64,000 nucleotides of DNA from an uncultured Clostridia bacterium (GCA_934247225.1 CAKQJE010000007.1:1-64000), one strand, 5' to 3'. Numbered from the stretch's first letter, positions 25,144 to 32,383 are shown. Notes: generated by a model from the sequence alone, not told the origin. Translations and numbers: made by a program.

Positions 25144-25407
25144 ATGATTATCGGAAAAGTCGTCGGAACGGTCGTATCCACGAGAAAATGCGACAATCTT
25201 ATCGGAAGCAAGTTTATGATAGTCGAACCTATTCCGAGCCTTAAAGTCGACAACAGGATAGTTGCCGTAGATAAAGTCGGCGCGGGTATCGGCGAACTTG
25301 TTCTCGTCGCGCAAGGCAGCGCGGCAAGAATAGGTTGCGATATGGACAAATCCCCCGTGGACGCGGCGATCGTCGGCATTATTGACGAAGGACAAAACTT
25401 AGAGTAA
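25144..25407 (+). CDS. eutN: BMC pentameric vertex protein, EutN/CcmL type
   Basis: An 87-residue BMC-P protein. The family signature is complete: MIIGKVVGTVVSTRKCDNLIGSK, the central VDKVGAGIGELVLVAQGSAAR and the end DAAIVGIIDE. BMC-P pentamers cap the vertices of the polyhedral shell and are needed for closure. This is the only one in the window. AGAGAGGACAATCTA precedes the ATG. It is followed after one base by the PduS-like gene. Confidence 0.95.
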   Translation: MIIGKVVGTVVSTRKCDNLIGSKFMIVEPIPSLKVDNRIVAVDKVGAGIGELVLVAQGSAARIGCDMDKSPVDAAIVGIIDEGQNLE

Positions 25408-25408
25408 T

Positions 25409-26740
25409 ATGGAATTAAGCGCTTTAAGCAAAATTTACAGAGAAGCGGGCGTCGTCGGAGCAGGCGGCGCGGGTTTCCCCACATATGCAAAACTTAATAG
25501 TAACGCTCAGACATTGCTGCTTAACTGCGCGGAATGCGAACCGCTTTTAAGGCTTCACAGACAGCTTCTTAAATTCCACGCGCCCGAAATAATTTCCGCG
25601 TTCGACGAAACGAGAAAATCTGTCGGGGCAACGGAAGGAATTGTCTGTATCAAAGATCATTATAAAGGCGCAATCGAAGCTGTAACCGCGCTTCTGCCCG
25701 AATATCCGTCGTTAAAAATCAAGATTTTATCGAGAGTTTATCCTGCGGGAGACGAGGTTATGCTCATTTACGACGCGACGGGCAAGGTCGTTCGTCCGGG
25801 CGGACTGCCTATCGAATGCGGCGTGGCGGTGTTTAACGTCGAAACGATGTACAACGCGTATCACGCGCTTAAAGGCGAACCGCTTTACTCCAAACTCGTA
25901 ACGATAGCGGGCGAAGTGAAAGAACCCAAAACGTTAAGACTTCCGCTCGGAGCCAAACTTTCGGAAGCTGTAAAAATAGCGGGCGGAGAAACGATAAAAG
26001 ATTACGTTTATTGGGTCGGCGGACCTATGATGGGAAGAATTGCTTCCCCGAACGATCCCGTAACGAAAACCACGAACTCGGTGTTCGTTCTTCCCTCCGA
26101 CAGTTTCGTCGTGGGAAAATCGAGATCGGACGTAAAAATCGAAATGGCGAGAGCGGCGGCGAGTTGCTGTCAGTGCAGGTCGTGTACGGAAATGTGTCCG
26201 AGATACAATATCGGGCATCCGATAGAACCGCATAAGATCATGCGCGCGGCGGCTTGCAACGATTTCAGCGATACTTCCGCGTTTTTGAACACGTTTTATT
26301 GTTCGGGTTGCGGCGTTTGCGAAATGTACGCCTGTCCGCAAGGTTTATCCCCGAGAAAACTCGTTCAGACGGTTAAAAACGCGCTCCGCGCGAACGGCAT
26401 AAAACCCCCGAAGGACGTTAAGAGCGGACGCGTCAATCCTATGAGAGATTACAGGAGAGTCCCGCTCGAAAGGTTGGTTTCAAGGCTCGGCGTAAAGAAG
26501 TATCAGGCGGACGCACCCCTCGATAATCGACTTATAGACGGGTTTTCGGAAGTTAATATACTTTGCGGTCAGCATATCGGCGCGCCTGCCGTTCCGATCG
26601 TAAAAGTCGGAGACAGGGTTGAAAAAGGACAGATTGTGGCGCAGGCGGCGGAAGGTCTTTCCGTCAATATACATTCGTCGGTGAAAGGTTTAGTCACGGA
26701 CGTTACGCCTAAGCGTATCACTATTAAAAGGGTAGACTAA
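25409..26740 (+). CDS. pduS: PduS-like flavin/Fe-S oxidoreductase (RnfC family)
   Basis: A 443-residue protein of the RnfC/PduS family. It has the NADH/FMN-binding segment GAGGAGFP (17-24), a central Rossmann-like domain, two 4Fe-4S motifs (CCQCRSCTEMCP, then CSGCGVCEMYACP) and a C-terminal SLBB/biotinyl-like domain. In propanediol compartments PduS reduces cobalamin; here there is no B12 enzyme, so it more likely moves electrons across the shell through the adjacent PduT-type protein. An exact copy of the window's 14-bp repeat lies inside the reading frame and encodes part of DNRLIDGF between the Fe-S and C-terminal domains. Confidence 0.93.
   Translation: MELSALSKIYREAGVVGAGGAGFPTYAKLNSNAQTLLLNCAECEPLLRLHRQLLKFHAPEIISAFDETRKSVGATEGIVCIKDHYKGAIEAVTALLPEYPSLKIKILSRVYPAGDEVMLIYDATGKVVRPGGLPIECGVAVFNVETMYNAYHALKGEPLYSKLVTIAGEVKEPKTLRLPLGAKLSEAVKIAGGETIKDYVYWVGGPMMGRIASPNDPVTKTTNSVFVLPSDSFVVGKSRSDVKIEMARAAASCCQCRSCTEMCPRYNIGHPIEPHKIMRAAACNDFSDTSAFLNTFYCSGCGVCEMYACPQGLSPRKLVQTVKNALRANGIKPPKDVKSGRVNPMRDYRRVPLERLVSRLGVKKYQADAPLDNRLIDGFSEVNILCGQHIGAPAVPIVKVGDRVEKGQIVAQAAEGLSVNIHSSVKGLVTDVTPKRITIKRVD
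26524..26537 (+). repeat. 14-bp repeat TAATCGACTTATAG, copy 4, inside pduS
   Basis: Exact copy within the coding sequence, translated as D-N-R-L-I-D with neighbouring bases, and still followed by N5 and TTTT. Confidence 0.8.
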
Positions 26741-27294
26741 TGAGCAAAGCGATCGGAATGATAGAATACAAGACGGTGTGCGCAGGCATAACCGCAACGG
26801 ATCTTATGGTCAAAACGTCCGAGGTGGACATCATCGAGGCACAGACCGTTTGTCCGGGTAAATATATAGCGATAGTCACGGGTGATTTAAGCGCGGTCAA
26901 AGCCGCGGTGGACACCGCGAAGAATATGGACGGAGAGAAGAATATCGACAGCTTCGTCCTCGGAAATCCCGACCCTTCGATTTTCCCCGCGATTATCGGA
27001 ACAACCGACATAAGCATCGATTCGGTAAACGCGCTCGGCGTTATCGAAACGTTCGACGCGGCGCAGATAATCGTCGCCGCGGACAACGCGGTTAAAACGT
27101 CGGATATAACTCTTATCGAGATACGACTTGCGAGAGGAATGTGCGGTAAATCTTACGTTACTTTCACGGGTGAAGTGGCTGCGGTTCAAGCCGCGGTCGA
27201 AAGAGCGAAATCGATCGTTTCGGAAAGCGGAATGCTTCTCGACGCAACGGTTATCGCCCGTCCCGACAGAAAACTTATCGAAAAGATTTTATAA
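26740..27294 (+). CDS. pduT: BMC-T shell protein with Fe-S pore cysteine, PduT-like
   Basis: A 184-residue tandem-domain BMC protein that forms pseudohexameric trimers. The first domain starts AIGMIEYKTVCAGITATDLMV; the second starts ALGVIETFDAAQIIVAAD. The segment AQTVCPGKYIAIV matches the PduT loop whose cysteine ligates a 4Fe-4S cluster at the trimer centre. It starts on the last base of the PduS stop codon, so the two are translationally coupled. The pair is a plausible electron conduit through the shell. It is the last structural gene before the terminator. Confidence 0.93.
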   Translation: MSKAIGMIEYKTVCAGITATDLMVKTSEVDIIEAQTVCPGKYIAIVTGDLSAVKAAVDTAKNMDGEKNIDSFVLGNPDPSIFPAIIGTTDISIDSVNALGVIETFDAAQIIVAADNAVKTSDITLIEIRLARGMCGKSYVTFTGEVAAVQAAVERAKSIVSESGMLLDATVIARPDRKLIEKIL

Positions 27295-27300
27295 CCCGGA

Positions 27301-27337
27301 AAGCTTTCGCAAAAATATCTTTGCGAAGGCTTTTTTT
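27301..27337 (+). terminator. Terminator of the BMC operon
   Basis: GCTTTCGCAAA and TTTGCGAAGGC form a stem around a short AT loop, followed by seven T. Confidence 0.9.
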
Positions 27338-27386
27338 GTAATTTTTTAAAAATCGGCGCGGCGGCGCGACCTTACAGGGGAAAAAG

Positions 27387-28163
27387 ATGCTTGCAGTTGA
27401 AAGAAAAAACAGAATATTATCCATTTTACAAGAGGAAAAGAAAGTAGTCGTAGGCGAACTTGCCGCAATGTTCCAGGTTTCGGAAGAAACGATAAGAAGA
27501 GACCTCGAAAAACTCGAATCCGAGGGGCTTGTCGTCAAAGCTTACGGCGGAGCGGTGCTTAACGAGAATTTGCAATCGGATATGCCGCTCGCGGTCAGAA
27601 AGCGCACGAACGTTATCGGCAAACAGAAAATCGCCGAACTCGTCGCGGAAAAAATAACCGACAATATGAGTGTTATGCTCGATTCTTCCTCTACCGCGCT
27701 TTTTATCGCACGGAGAATAAAAGACAGAAAAAATCTTACGATCATCACCAATTCTTTGGAGATACTCATTGAACTTAAAGACGCCAAAAATCTCAAAATC
27801 TTTTCGAGCGGCGGACTTTTAGGCGAAGATTCGTTCGCGCTCGTCGGAAATCAGGCGGATAAAATGATTTCGGGGTTTCACGTGAACGCGTCGATAATTT
27901 CCTGCAAAGGTTTCGATATCGACAAGGGATTTACCGATTCGCACGATATGCACGCTTCCACGAAACGCGTTATGCTCGAAAACTGCGACATGAGAGTGCT
28001 TGCGGTGGACAGCTCGAAGTTTAATCATATCGCGTTCAACGTCGTCGGCACGCTTTCGGATATAGACGTTATCGTAACCGACGTAAAACCGCCCAAAGAA
28101 TGGCTCGAAAGGTTCGAAAAGGCGAAAGTGGAATGCGTTTATCCGAGCGACGCGGAATTGTGA
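27387..28163 (+). CDS. DeoR-family transcription regulator
   Basis: A 258-residue regulator with an N-terminal winged helix (RILSILQEEKKVVVGELAAMFQVSEETIRRDLEKLE) and a C-terminal sugar-phosphate isomerase-like sensor domain (SSSTALFIARRI, ITNSLEI). DeoR proteins usually repress until a sugar phosphate binds, which fits an aldolase-based compartment. It sits just after the BMC operon terminator. The inverted repeat overlapping the -35 box of the BMC promoter is a likely target. AGGGGAAAAAG precedes the ATG. Confidence 0.93.
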   Translation: MLAVERKNRILSILQEEKKVVVGELAAMFQVSEETIRRDLEKLESEGLVVKAYGGAVLNENLQSDMPLAVRKRTNVIGKQKIAELVAEKITDNMSVMLDSSSTALFIARRIKDRKNLTIITNSLEILIELKDAKNLKIFSSGGLLGEDSFALVGNQADKMISGFHVNASIISCKGFDIDKGFTDSHDMHASTKRVMLENCDMRVLAVDSSKFNHIAFNVVGTLSDIDVIVTDVKPPKEWLERFEKAKVECVYPSDAEL

Positions 28164-28180
28164 TTTTCTAAAAAGTAAGG

Positions 28181-28194
28181 CTATAAGTCGATTA
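28181..28194 (-). repeat. 14-bp repeat TAATCGACTTATAG, copy 5
   Basis: Exact copy on the minus strand between the DeoR and ParA-like genes, followed in its own orientation by CCTTA and CTTTTT. Confidence 0.8.
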
Positions 28195-28238
28195 ACGCTT
28201 GATTTTTAAGCCGATCAACGAAATATACGGAGGAAATA

Positions 28239-29024
28239 ATGAAAAAGACCAAAGTTATATGTTTTGCTAACAATAAAGGCGGCAGCGGTAAATCAACCAC
28301 ATGCGCGAGCCTCGGCTACGCGTTCGCCGCGAGAGGTAAAAAAGTACTGCTTATCGACGGCGATATGCAGCTTAATCTTACGCTTTCCTATTTCGACGAG
28401 GATAAATCCCTCGAAATCGCAAAAAGCGACAAAAATTTATACACGGCTATAAGAGAACAGAAACCGCTTGTCGATTACATTTATAAAACCGAATACGACG
28501 GCGTCGACATAATCCCCTCGTCCACGCTTATGAGTTCGATAGAATTCGAGCTTTTCGGCAAGTGGCAAAGGGAAACGATTTTTAAGAAAATGCTCAAATC
28601 CGTTCTGGATAGCGGCGTTTACGATTTCGTGCTTATCGACGCTCCGCCCACGCTCGGCTGCTGGGTTATGAACATCCTCTGCGCTTCGGACAAGCTCGTT
28701 CTGCCCGTCGAAGCAAGCCCGTGGGGGCTTTTCGGGCTCGCGAATATGTTCGATTTCGTAGAGCAGGTAAAGGAAATTTCGCCGGGGCTTAAACTTGCGG
28801 GCATTGTCGTAACGAAGGTCGATTCGAGAAAGAATTATTTCAAACAAACGATGGAAACGCTCAGAGAAACGAAAGGGATAAACGTTTTCGAGACCGTAAT
28901 CCATCTTGACAGCACCGTGGAATGGGCGCAGGACAACAGTAAACCCGTCGGGGCGTTCAAACGCTCGTCGAGGAGCGCGAACGAGTATGGCGCGCTTGCG
29001 GACGAACTTCTCACGAAACTTTGA
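28239..29024 (+). CDS. ParA/Soj-family ATPase
   Basis: A 261-residue ATPase with the deviant Walker A NNKGGSGKSTT, the DGDMQLNLTLSYF switch region and the DFVLIDAPPTLG Walker B. ParA ATPases position DNA or protein cargo over the nucleoid, and McdA-type members spread carboxysomes and other BMCs. It lies 75 bases after the BMC regulator, with a good ribosome site (ACGGAGGAAATA), and is followed by a small ParB-domain protein. No replication or plasmid genes are nearby. A role in spacing the compartments is inference from position only; a chromosomal or mobile-element partition remnant is the alternative. Confidence 0.92.
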   Translation: MKKTKVICFANNKGGSGKSTTCASLGYAFAARGKKVLLIDGDMQLNLTLSYFDEDKSLEIAKSDKNLYTAIREQKPLVDYIYKTEYDGVDIIPSSTLMSSIEFELFGKWQRETIFKKMLKSVLDSGVYDFVLIDAPPTLGCWVMNILCASDKLVLPVEASPWGLFGLANMFDFVEQVKEISPGLKLAGIVVTKVDSRKNYFKQTMETLRETKGINVFETVIHLDSTVEWAQDNSKPVGAFKRSSRSANEYGALADELLTKL

Positions 29025-29069
29025 TTTTACAAAAATATAAATATAAGGAAATATAAGGAGCAAATAAAA

Positions 29070-29513
29070 ATGGCGGTAGGAAAAGACAGCTTGAAAAGAG
29101 CGGTGACGAAAAAGAAAATAGAAAAAGAAGAGGTTAAGCCTTTAAACGCGGTCGTGGAAGCTTCGATTAAAGATATTGCTTACAGACCCGCAAAAGCATG
29201 CCCGACGCTTGTTCAATCGATCAAAGAAAACGGAATGTTGTTGCCGATAGTCGTAGTTAAAGACGGCGAGGCTCTTAAAGTCGTCGACGGCGTGAAAAGA
29301 CTGAACGCTTTGAGAGAACTCGGAATCTCGGTCGTGAAGGCGGTCGTTATCGAAGGCGACGCGAAGAAAATCAAAGCCGAACTTAAAAAATGCGGCGCTT
29401 CCTGCGAGATAAGAAAACCCGAAACGGCAGAAGCCGTCGGCGACGTAAAAGAAGAAAAATTCACTTTGATAAAGAAACTCGGCGAAGACGATTTCCCTGT
29501 TTATCTTCTTTAA
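29070..29513 (+). CDS. Small ParB N-domain-like protein
   Basis: A 147-residue protein with a ParB/sulfiredoxin-like N-domain (about 28-115: VEASIKDIAYRPAKACPTLV, KENGMLLPIVVVKDGE, VVDGVKRLNALRELG). The GERRxRA CTP-binding motif of true ParB is replaced by DGVKRLNAL. No helix-turn-helix follows; the remaining 50 residues are charged and end in FPVYLL. It therefore cannot be assumed to bind parS DNA. Translation follows ATAAGGAGCAAATAAAA, and the gene is 45 bases behind the ParA-like gene, its likely partner. Confidence 0.82.
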   Translation: MAVGKDSLKRAVTKKKIEKEEVKPLNAVVEASIKDIAYRPAKACPTLVQSIKENGMLLPIVVVKDGEALKVVDGVKRLNALRELGISVVKAVVIEGDAKKIKAELKKCGASCEIRKPETAEAVGDVKEEKFTLIKKLGEDDFPVYLL

Positions 29514-29533
29514 TGAATACAAAAAAGCTCGTT

Positions 29534-29547
29534 TAATCGACTTATAG
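29534..29547 (+). repeat. 14-bp repeat TAATCGACTTATAG, copy 6
   Basis: Exact copy in the 46-bp gap between the ParB-like and HAD genes, 12 bases before the latter's ATG, followed by ACCCG and TTTATTT. Confidence 0.8.
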
Positions 29548-29559
29548 ACCCGTTTATTT

Positions 29560-30123
29560 ATGATTGTTTATGATTTTGACGAAACGGTTTACTTCGGCGA
29601 CAGCGAATTCCATTTTATCGAATACGTTTTCGCCAAGTATCCGAAGATGAAAAAATATTCGCGAAGATACAAGTTTTACAGGTTTTTGCAAAAGAAACTT
29701 AAACTTGTATCGCGCGATTACGCCCGCCGGAAGATTTTCTCTTTTTTAAAGGAAATTCCCGATATAGACGGAGAACTCGAAGTTTTTTGGGAGGAACACG
29801 AGAAGAACCTGAAAAAATGGTATCTCGCGCAAAAAAGAGCGGACGACGTTATCCTTTCCGCCACGCCCGAGTTTATTTTAAAGCCGATAACGGAAAAGCT
29901 CGGCGTAACTCTTATCGGAACAAGGCTCGATAAAAAGACGGGGAAGCTTGACGGAACTTATAATTTCGGAAAGGAAAAAGTGCGCAGGTTTAAGGAGGTT
30001 TTCGGAGATATACGCCCCGAAAAATTCTATTCCGATTCTTATTCGGATCAACCTGTGGCGGAAATTGCCGAGGAGGCGTTTATGGTTTTCGGCGAAAAAA
30101 TAACCCCGTGGGTGTATCGTTGA
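29560..30123 (+). CDS. HAD-superfamily phosphatase, phosphoserine-phosphatase-like
   Basis: A 187-residue HAD-IB hydrolase. Motif I is YDFDETVYFGDS with the nucleophile Asp, motif II is SATPEF, and motif IV is YSDSYSDQP. A helical cap lies between motifs I and II. Members dephosphorylate serine phosphate, lipids or unknown metabolites; nothing here fixes the substrate. The ATG has no clear Shine-Dalgarno and lies just behind the 14-bp repeat, so expression may be weak or coupled to the upstream pair. Confidence 0.87.
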   Translation: MIVYDFDETVYFGDSEFHFIEYVFAKYPKMKKYSRRYKFYRFLQKKLKLVSRDYARRKIFSFLKEIPDIDGELEVFWEEHEKNLKKWYLAQKRADDVILSATPEFILKPITEKLGVTLIGTRLDKKTGKLDGTYNFGKEKVRRFKEVFGDIRPEKFYSDSYSDQPVAEIAEEAFMVFGEKITPWVYR

Positions 30124-30186
30124 AAGCCTTTTAAGGCGAGGATTGAAAAAAATTTTCAAAAAAAGTCGAAAACGACGTTAAAAAAG

Positions 30187-30215
30187 TTGTTTTTTTAAAG
30201 GCGATATGATAGAAT
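30187..30215 (+). promoter_or_regulatory. Promoter of tRNA-Thr
   Basis: TTGTTT (30187-30192), 17 bases, TAGAAT (30210-30215), ending 45 bases before the tRNA. Confidence 0.55.
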
Positions 30216-30259
30216 GGTATGGCGTTGAGAGACGAAACGAAAAAATCGTATCGCGCAAT

Positions 30260-30335
<76 letters not shown>

Positions 30336-30340
30336 AAAAA

Positions 30341-30379
30341 GACAGGGCAAATCGAGAATCGGTTTGCCCTGTCTTTTTT
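30341..30379 (+). terminator. Terminator after tRNA-Thr
   Basis: GACAGGGCAAA (30341-30351) pairs with TTTGCCCTGTC (30363-30373), then six T. Confidence 0.92.
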
Positions 30380-30400
30380 GGTAATAATGAAGTTTGAAAC

Positions 30401-30424
30401 GGTGACCTCGGAATTACCAAGGAC
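30401..30424 (-). repeat. Inverted partial copy of the tRNA-Thr anticodon arm
   Basis: Read on the minus strand this matches tRNA positions 30287-30310 at 21 of 24 bases; the only change is GGA to TTC in the 3' side of the anticodon stem. Only the fragment is present, so it is not a functional tRNA. Confidence 0.7.
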
Positions 30425-30533
30425 AATAAAAAAGGGCTCCCGAAAACGAAAGCGTTTTCGGGAAGAGGAGAAAGCCGCCCGTAAAGGCTTTGCTTTTTAG
30501 AAAAAGCAAAGCGAAAAGGGCAGATTTCGACGA

Positions 30534-30573
30534 AAGGACGAGGTCACCGGTTCAATTCCGGTTAGCAGCTCCA
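30534..30573 (+). repeat. Direct repeat of the tRNA-Thr 3' half (att-like)
   Basis: Forty bases identical to 30296-30335, starting in the anticodon stem and ending at CCA. Duplication of a tRNA 3' end is the usual trace of tyrosine-recombinase integration at a tRNA. The 198 bases between the repeats hold the tRNA terminator and another hairpin but no integrase. Confidence 0.85.
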
Positions 30574-30579
30574 AATTGG

Positions 30580-30700
30580 ACCGAGTTGAACCGAGAAATT
30601 AGGTTTATCGCTCGGTCTTTTTTTTATCGTAAATCGGGTCCAATCCGGAGTTGCTAACCGGAGATGTCACCGTTGACGACGGCGCGCCGGATATAGAAAA
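30580..30700 (+). repeat. tRNA-remnant/terminator module, copy 1
   Basis: ACCGAGTTGAACCGAG with a downstream CTCGGTC plus T-run (a terminator). Then come an inverted remnant of the tRNA 3' end (GGAGTTGCTAACCGGA, about 30646-30661) and a TTGACGACGGCG block. A diverged copy is at 31029-31140. No ORF. Confidence 0.65.
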
Positions 30701-30721
30701 ATAAAAAAAGCGAGAGCGCGC

Positions 30722-30738
30722 CGCGTCACGGTGACGCG
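30722..30738 (+). repeat. Perfect 17-bp palindromic site
   Basis: CGCGTCAC (30722-30729), one base, GTGACGCG (30731-30738). Possible protein-binding site or short hairpin within the repeat region. Confidence 0.5.
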
Positions 30739-30743
30739 ATTGC

Positions 30744-31016
30744 GGACTTTGATTTTAGGGAATAAACGAGTCATCGTGTCCGAACAATCGCTATTCCGTC
30801 GCGAAGCAAAACAGACAAACCGCAAGCAAGAGTAAGTGTATTGCTTCGCTCCTTACAATTATTAGTTGAGAGTAAATGAGGACGACTTCGGAATTTGTGG
30901 AACAAACAAGTCTGCGTGTCCGAACAATCGCTATTCCGTCACAAAACGAAATCGGCATTGCGGAGGTTTTGAGTATCGTTATCGTTTTGTTCCTTACAAT
31001 TCCGTAACAGAGTAAA
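30744..31016 (+). repeat. Tandem structured repeat, two units of about 135 bp
   Basis: Unit 1 is about 30744-30872 and unit 2 about 30883-31016. Each has an identical 25-base block (30776-30800 and 30916-30940, core CCGAACAATCGCTATTCC), then a 9-bp stem, a loop of 31 or 32 bases, the other stem strand and TCCTTACAATT, ending AGAGTAAA. The stems differ completely in sequence but both pair perfectly: GCGAAGCAA/TTGCTTCGC (30801-30809/30841-30849) and ACAAAACGA/TCGTTTTGT (30941-30949/30982-30990). No ORF or known RNA family recognised. Confidence 0.75.
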
Positions 31017-31028
31017 GCGCGATAACAA

Positions 31029-31140
31029 ACCGAGTTGAACCGAGCGAAATAGGTTCTTCTCGGTCTTTTTTTAATTCAATTTCGTCCGATTTGGAGTTGC
31101 TGACCGGAATTGAAAAATATTGACGGCGTGCTTGATATTG
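31029..31140 (+). repeat. tRNA-remnant/terminator module, copy 2
   Basis: The module of 30580-30700 recurs: ACCGAGTTGAACCGAG, CTCGGTC plus T-run, an inverted tRNA-Thr 3' remnant (about 31090-31114, two mismatches over 24 bases) and TTGACGGCGTGC. Confidence 0.65.
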
Positions 31141-31174
31141 CCATAAATTCTCCGAAATCGTCGTAATAGACGAA

Positions 31175-31935
31175 TTATTTAATAACTTTTAAATCGCTGA
31201 TTTTTACGGAAATGCAATCGCCGTAATAATTACCCTCTTTATCTATGCCAGCCAAGAATAATCCGAACCTCGGTCTTGCGGCGTGTTTTCAGACTAATAC
31301 TTTGTTCCGCAAACGTCATATACGGGTGTATTATGACGTTTGCGCGTCGCGTCTTAGCCTAAAAACGCGCCGCAAGACTTGCAAGCAACCAAAACGCCGC
31401 TATTTTTGATGATTTGTGTCGAAGGCGACTTTGTTCGTACTTGCCGTACGGGCGAAGGCGAATTCGGCAGAAAGCGCGAAAATATCGGTGTTTTGGCGGG
31501 GTTCGTATTATTCTTGGCTGGCATCTCGGAAAAATCAACTTCGATATAATTTTGGACAGCATTGTTATCCATTACGCACCCGACGTCTCCTTTATGAGCT
31601 CCGAATTTGGCATACCTTTCTTCTTCAACCAACAATTCAACCATATCATATTCGTTTATCGCAATGGGTGCAAGAACATTTTTTGCTCCTGATTTTAAGG
31701 CGTTTGAGGCGGATGACAATTCCTTTTCAAGCTCCGTCGGAAGTTTCTCTTTATCCGGTTCCAAATCCTTATTTTTTATATTAACGATAGCATAGTCTCC
31801 GACGTTGTGCGGGTTAAAAAACAAAACGTCCGCATTATCGCAATTTGTTTCGATTACAATTCCGTGCATATCTTTGGTTAAATTATGCGATTTATAATTG
31901 TCGTTTTTAAGTTTTACCAAATCCGATTTTTTCAT
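31175..31935 (-). pseudogene. Hypothetical protein gene interrupted by a MITE-like element
   Basis: From the ATG at 31935 (after GGGGGTGGATAAA) the frame encodes KKSDLVKLKNDNYKSHNLT...GCVMDNNAVQNYIEVDFSE and then enters the repeat element at 31524. It continues through element sequence to a stop at 31354, so the present product is 193 residues with a foreign tail of about 50. Past the element, 31175-31244 still encodes a protein-like end, DKEGNYYGDCISVKISDLKV plus I-K and a stop. It returns to frame if 281 bases are removed. The function is unknown; the short polar sequence with many turns suggests a small DUF4926-like protein, which is only a guess. Possible cargo of the tRNA-Thr hotspot. 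Confidence 0.7.
31245..31524 (+). mobile_element. MITE-like palindromic element, copy 1
   Basis: A 280-bp non-coding element with 27-bp terminal inverted repeats (ATGCCAGCCAAGAATAAT at the left, ATTATTCTTGGCTGGCAT at the right). Inside are two long hairpins: one closed by TCTTGCGGCG/CGCCGCAAGA with an AAACGTCATA/TATGACGTTT-like inner stem, the other closed by CCAAAACGCCG and its partner near 31490. A diverged copy is at 46181-46456. It interrupts the coding sequence of 31175-31935, so it has moved. Confidence 0.8.
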
Positions 31936-32223
31936 TTTATCCACCCCCGAACGGCGTAGCGTTTTCATTGATTAAAAATTGGCATACGAATCAGATCGTC
32001 AAAGACACGCATATTATATCACGCCTTCTTTTTTAATGCAAAAGGTTTTTTAAGTTTTTATTAAGTGAACAGATATAAAAAATTCGGACTTATCGGGGAC
32101 AATCGGTAGCTGTTCCCGAAAAGCGGACGCTCGCGATTTCTGCCTGCGCAGGGTGCCGAAAAAAACGTTGCCTGCACCGAAAGATTAACTTAAAAGTTGT
32201 TAAAAAAATTTTTTGGTTTTCTA
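31936..32223 (+). other. Intergenic region without recognisable feature
   Basis: About 290 bases between the interrupted gene and the next promoter. It is AT-rich in the first half. No ORF, strong hairpin, tRNA or repeat copy was found. Confidence 0.4.
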
Positions 32224-32252
32224 TTGACAAGGGGGTAAATGCGTGTTATAAT
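32224..32252 (+). promoter_or_regulatory. Promoter of the LacI regulator gene
   Basis: TTGACA (32224-32229), 17 bases, TATAAT (32247-32252). It gives an unusually long leader of about 330 nt before the LacI start. Confidence 0.85.
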
Positions 32253-32367
32253 GTAACCGACAGACGGGCAGATAGGATTTTTTAGAATAAAAACGCTCAT
32301 TTTTCGCCCGTTTTAACGAAAAATTTTTACAAAAGAGGTTCGACGAACCTTTTTTAAAACGGGTAAT

Positions 32368-32383
32368 TTGTACCCAGGTACAA
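32368..32383 (+). promoter_or_regulatory. Palindromic operator candidate in the LacI leader
   Basis: TTGTACCCAGGTACAA is a 16-bp palindrome with 7-bp arms, the size and style of LacI-family operators. It is downstream of the promoter, where a bound repressor would block elongation. Autoregulation by the LacI protein encoded at 32590 is the simplest reading. Confidence 0.5.

Noticed and set aside
18156..27294. Standard ethanolamine (eut) or propanediol (pdu) operon
   Set aside because: EutBC, EutA, diol dehydratase and its reactivase are all missing; only shell and shared core genes match.
28239..29513. ParA/ParB taken as proof of an integrated plasmid
   Set aside because: No replication, mobilisation or toxin-antitoxin genes nearby, and the ParB-like protein lacks the DNA-binding domain.
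30776..30940. Repeats considered as integron attC sites
   Set aside because: The conserved blocks do not show the RYYYAAC/GTTRRRY ends and no integron integrase is present.
30744..31016. Repeats considered as a CRISPR array
   Set aside because: There are only two units, each about 135 bp with an internal covarying stem; no short regular repeats with unique spacers and no cas genes.
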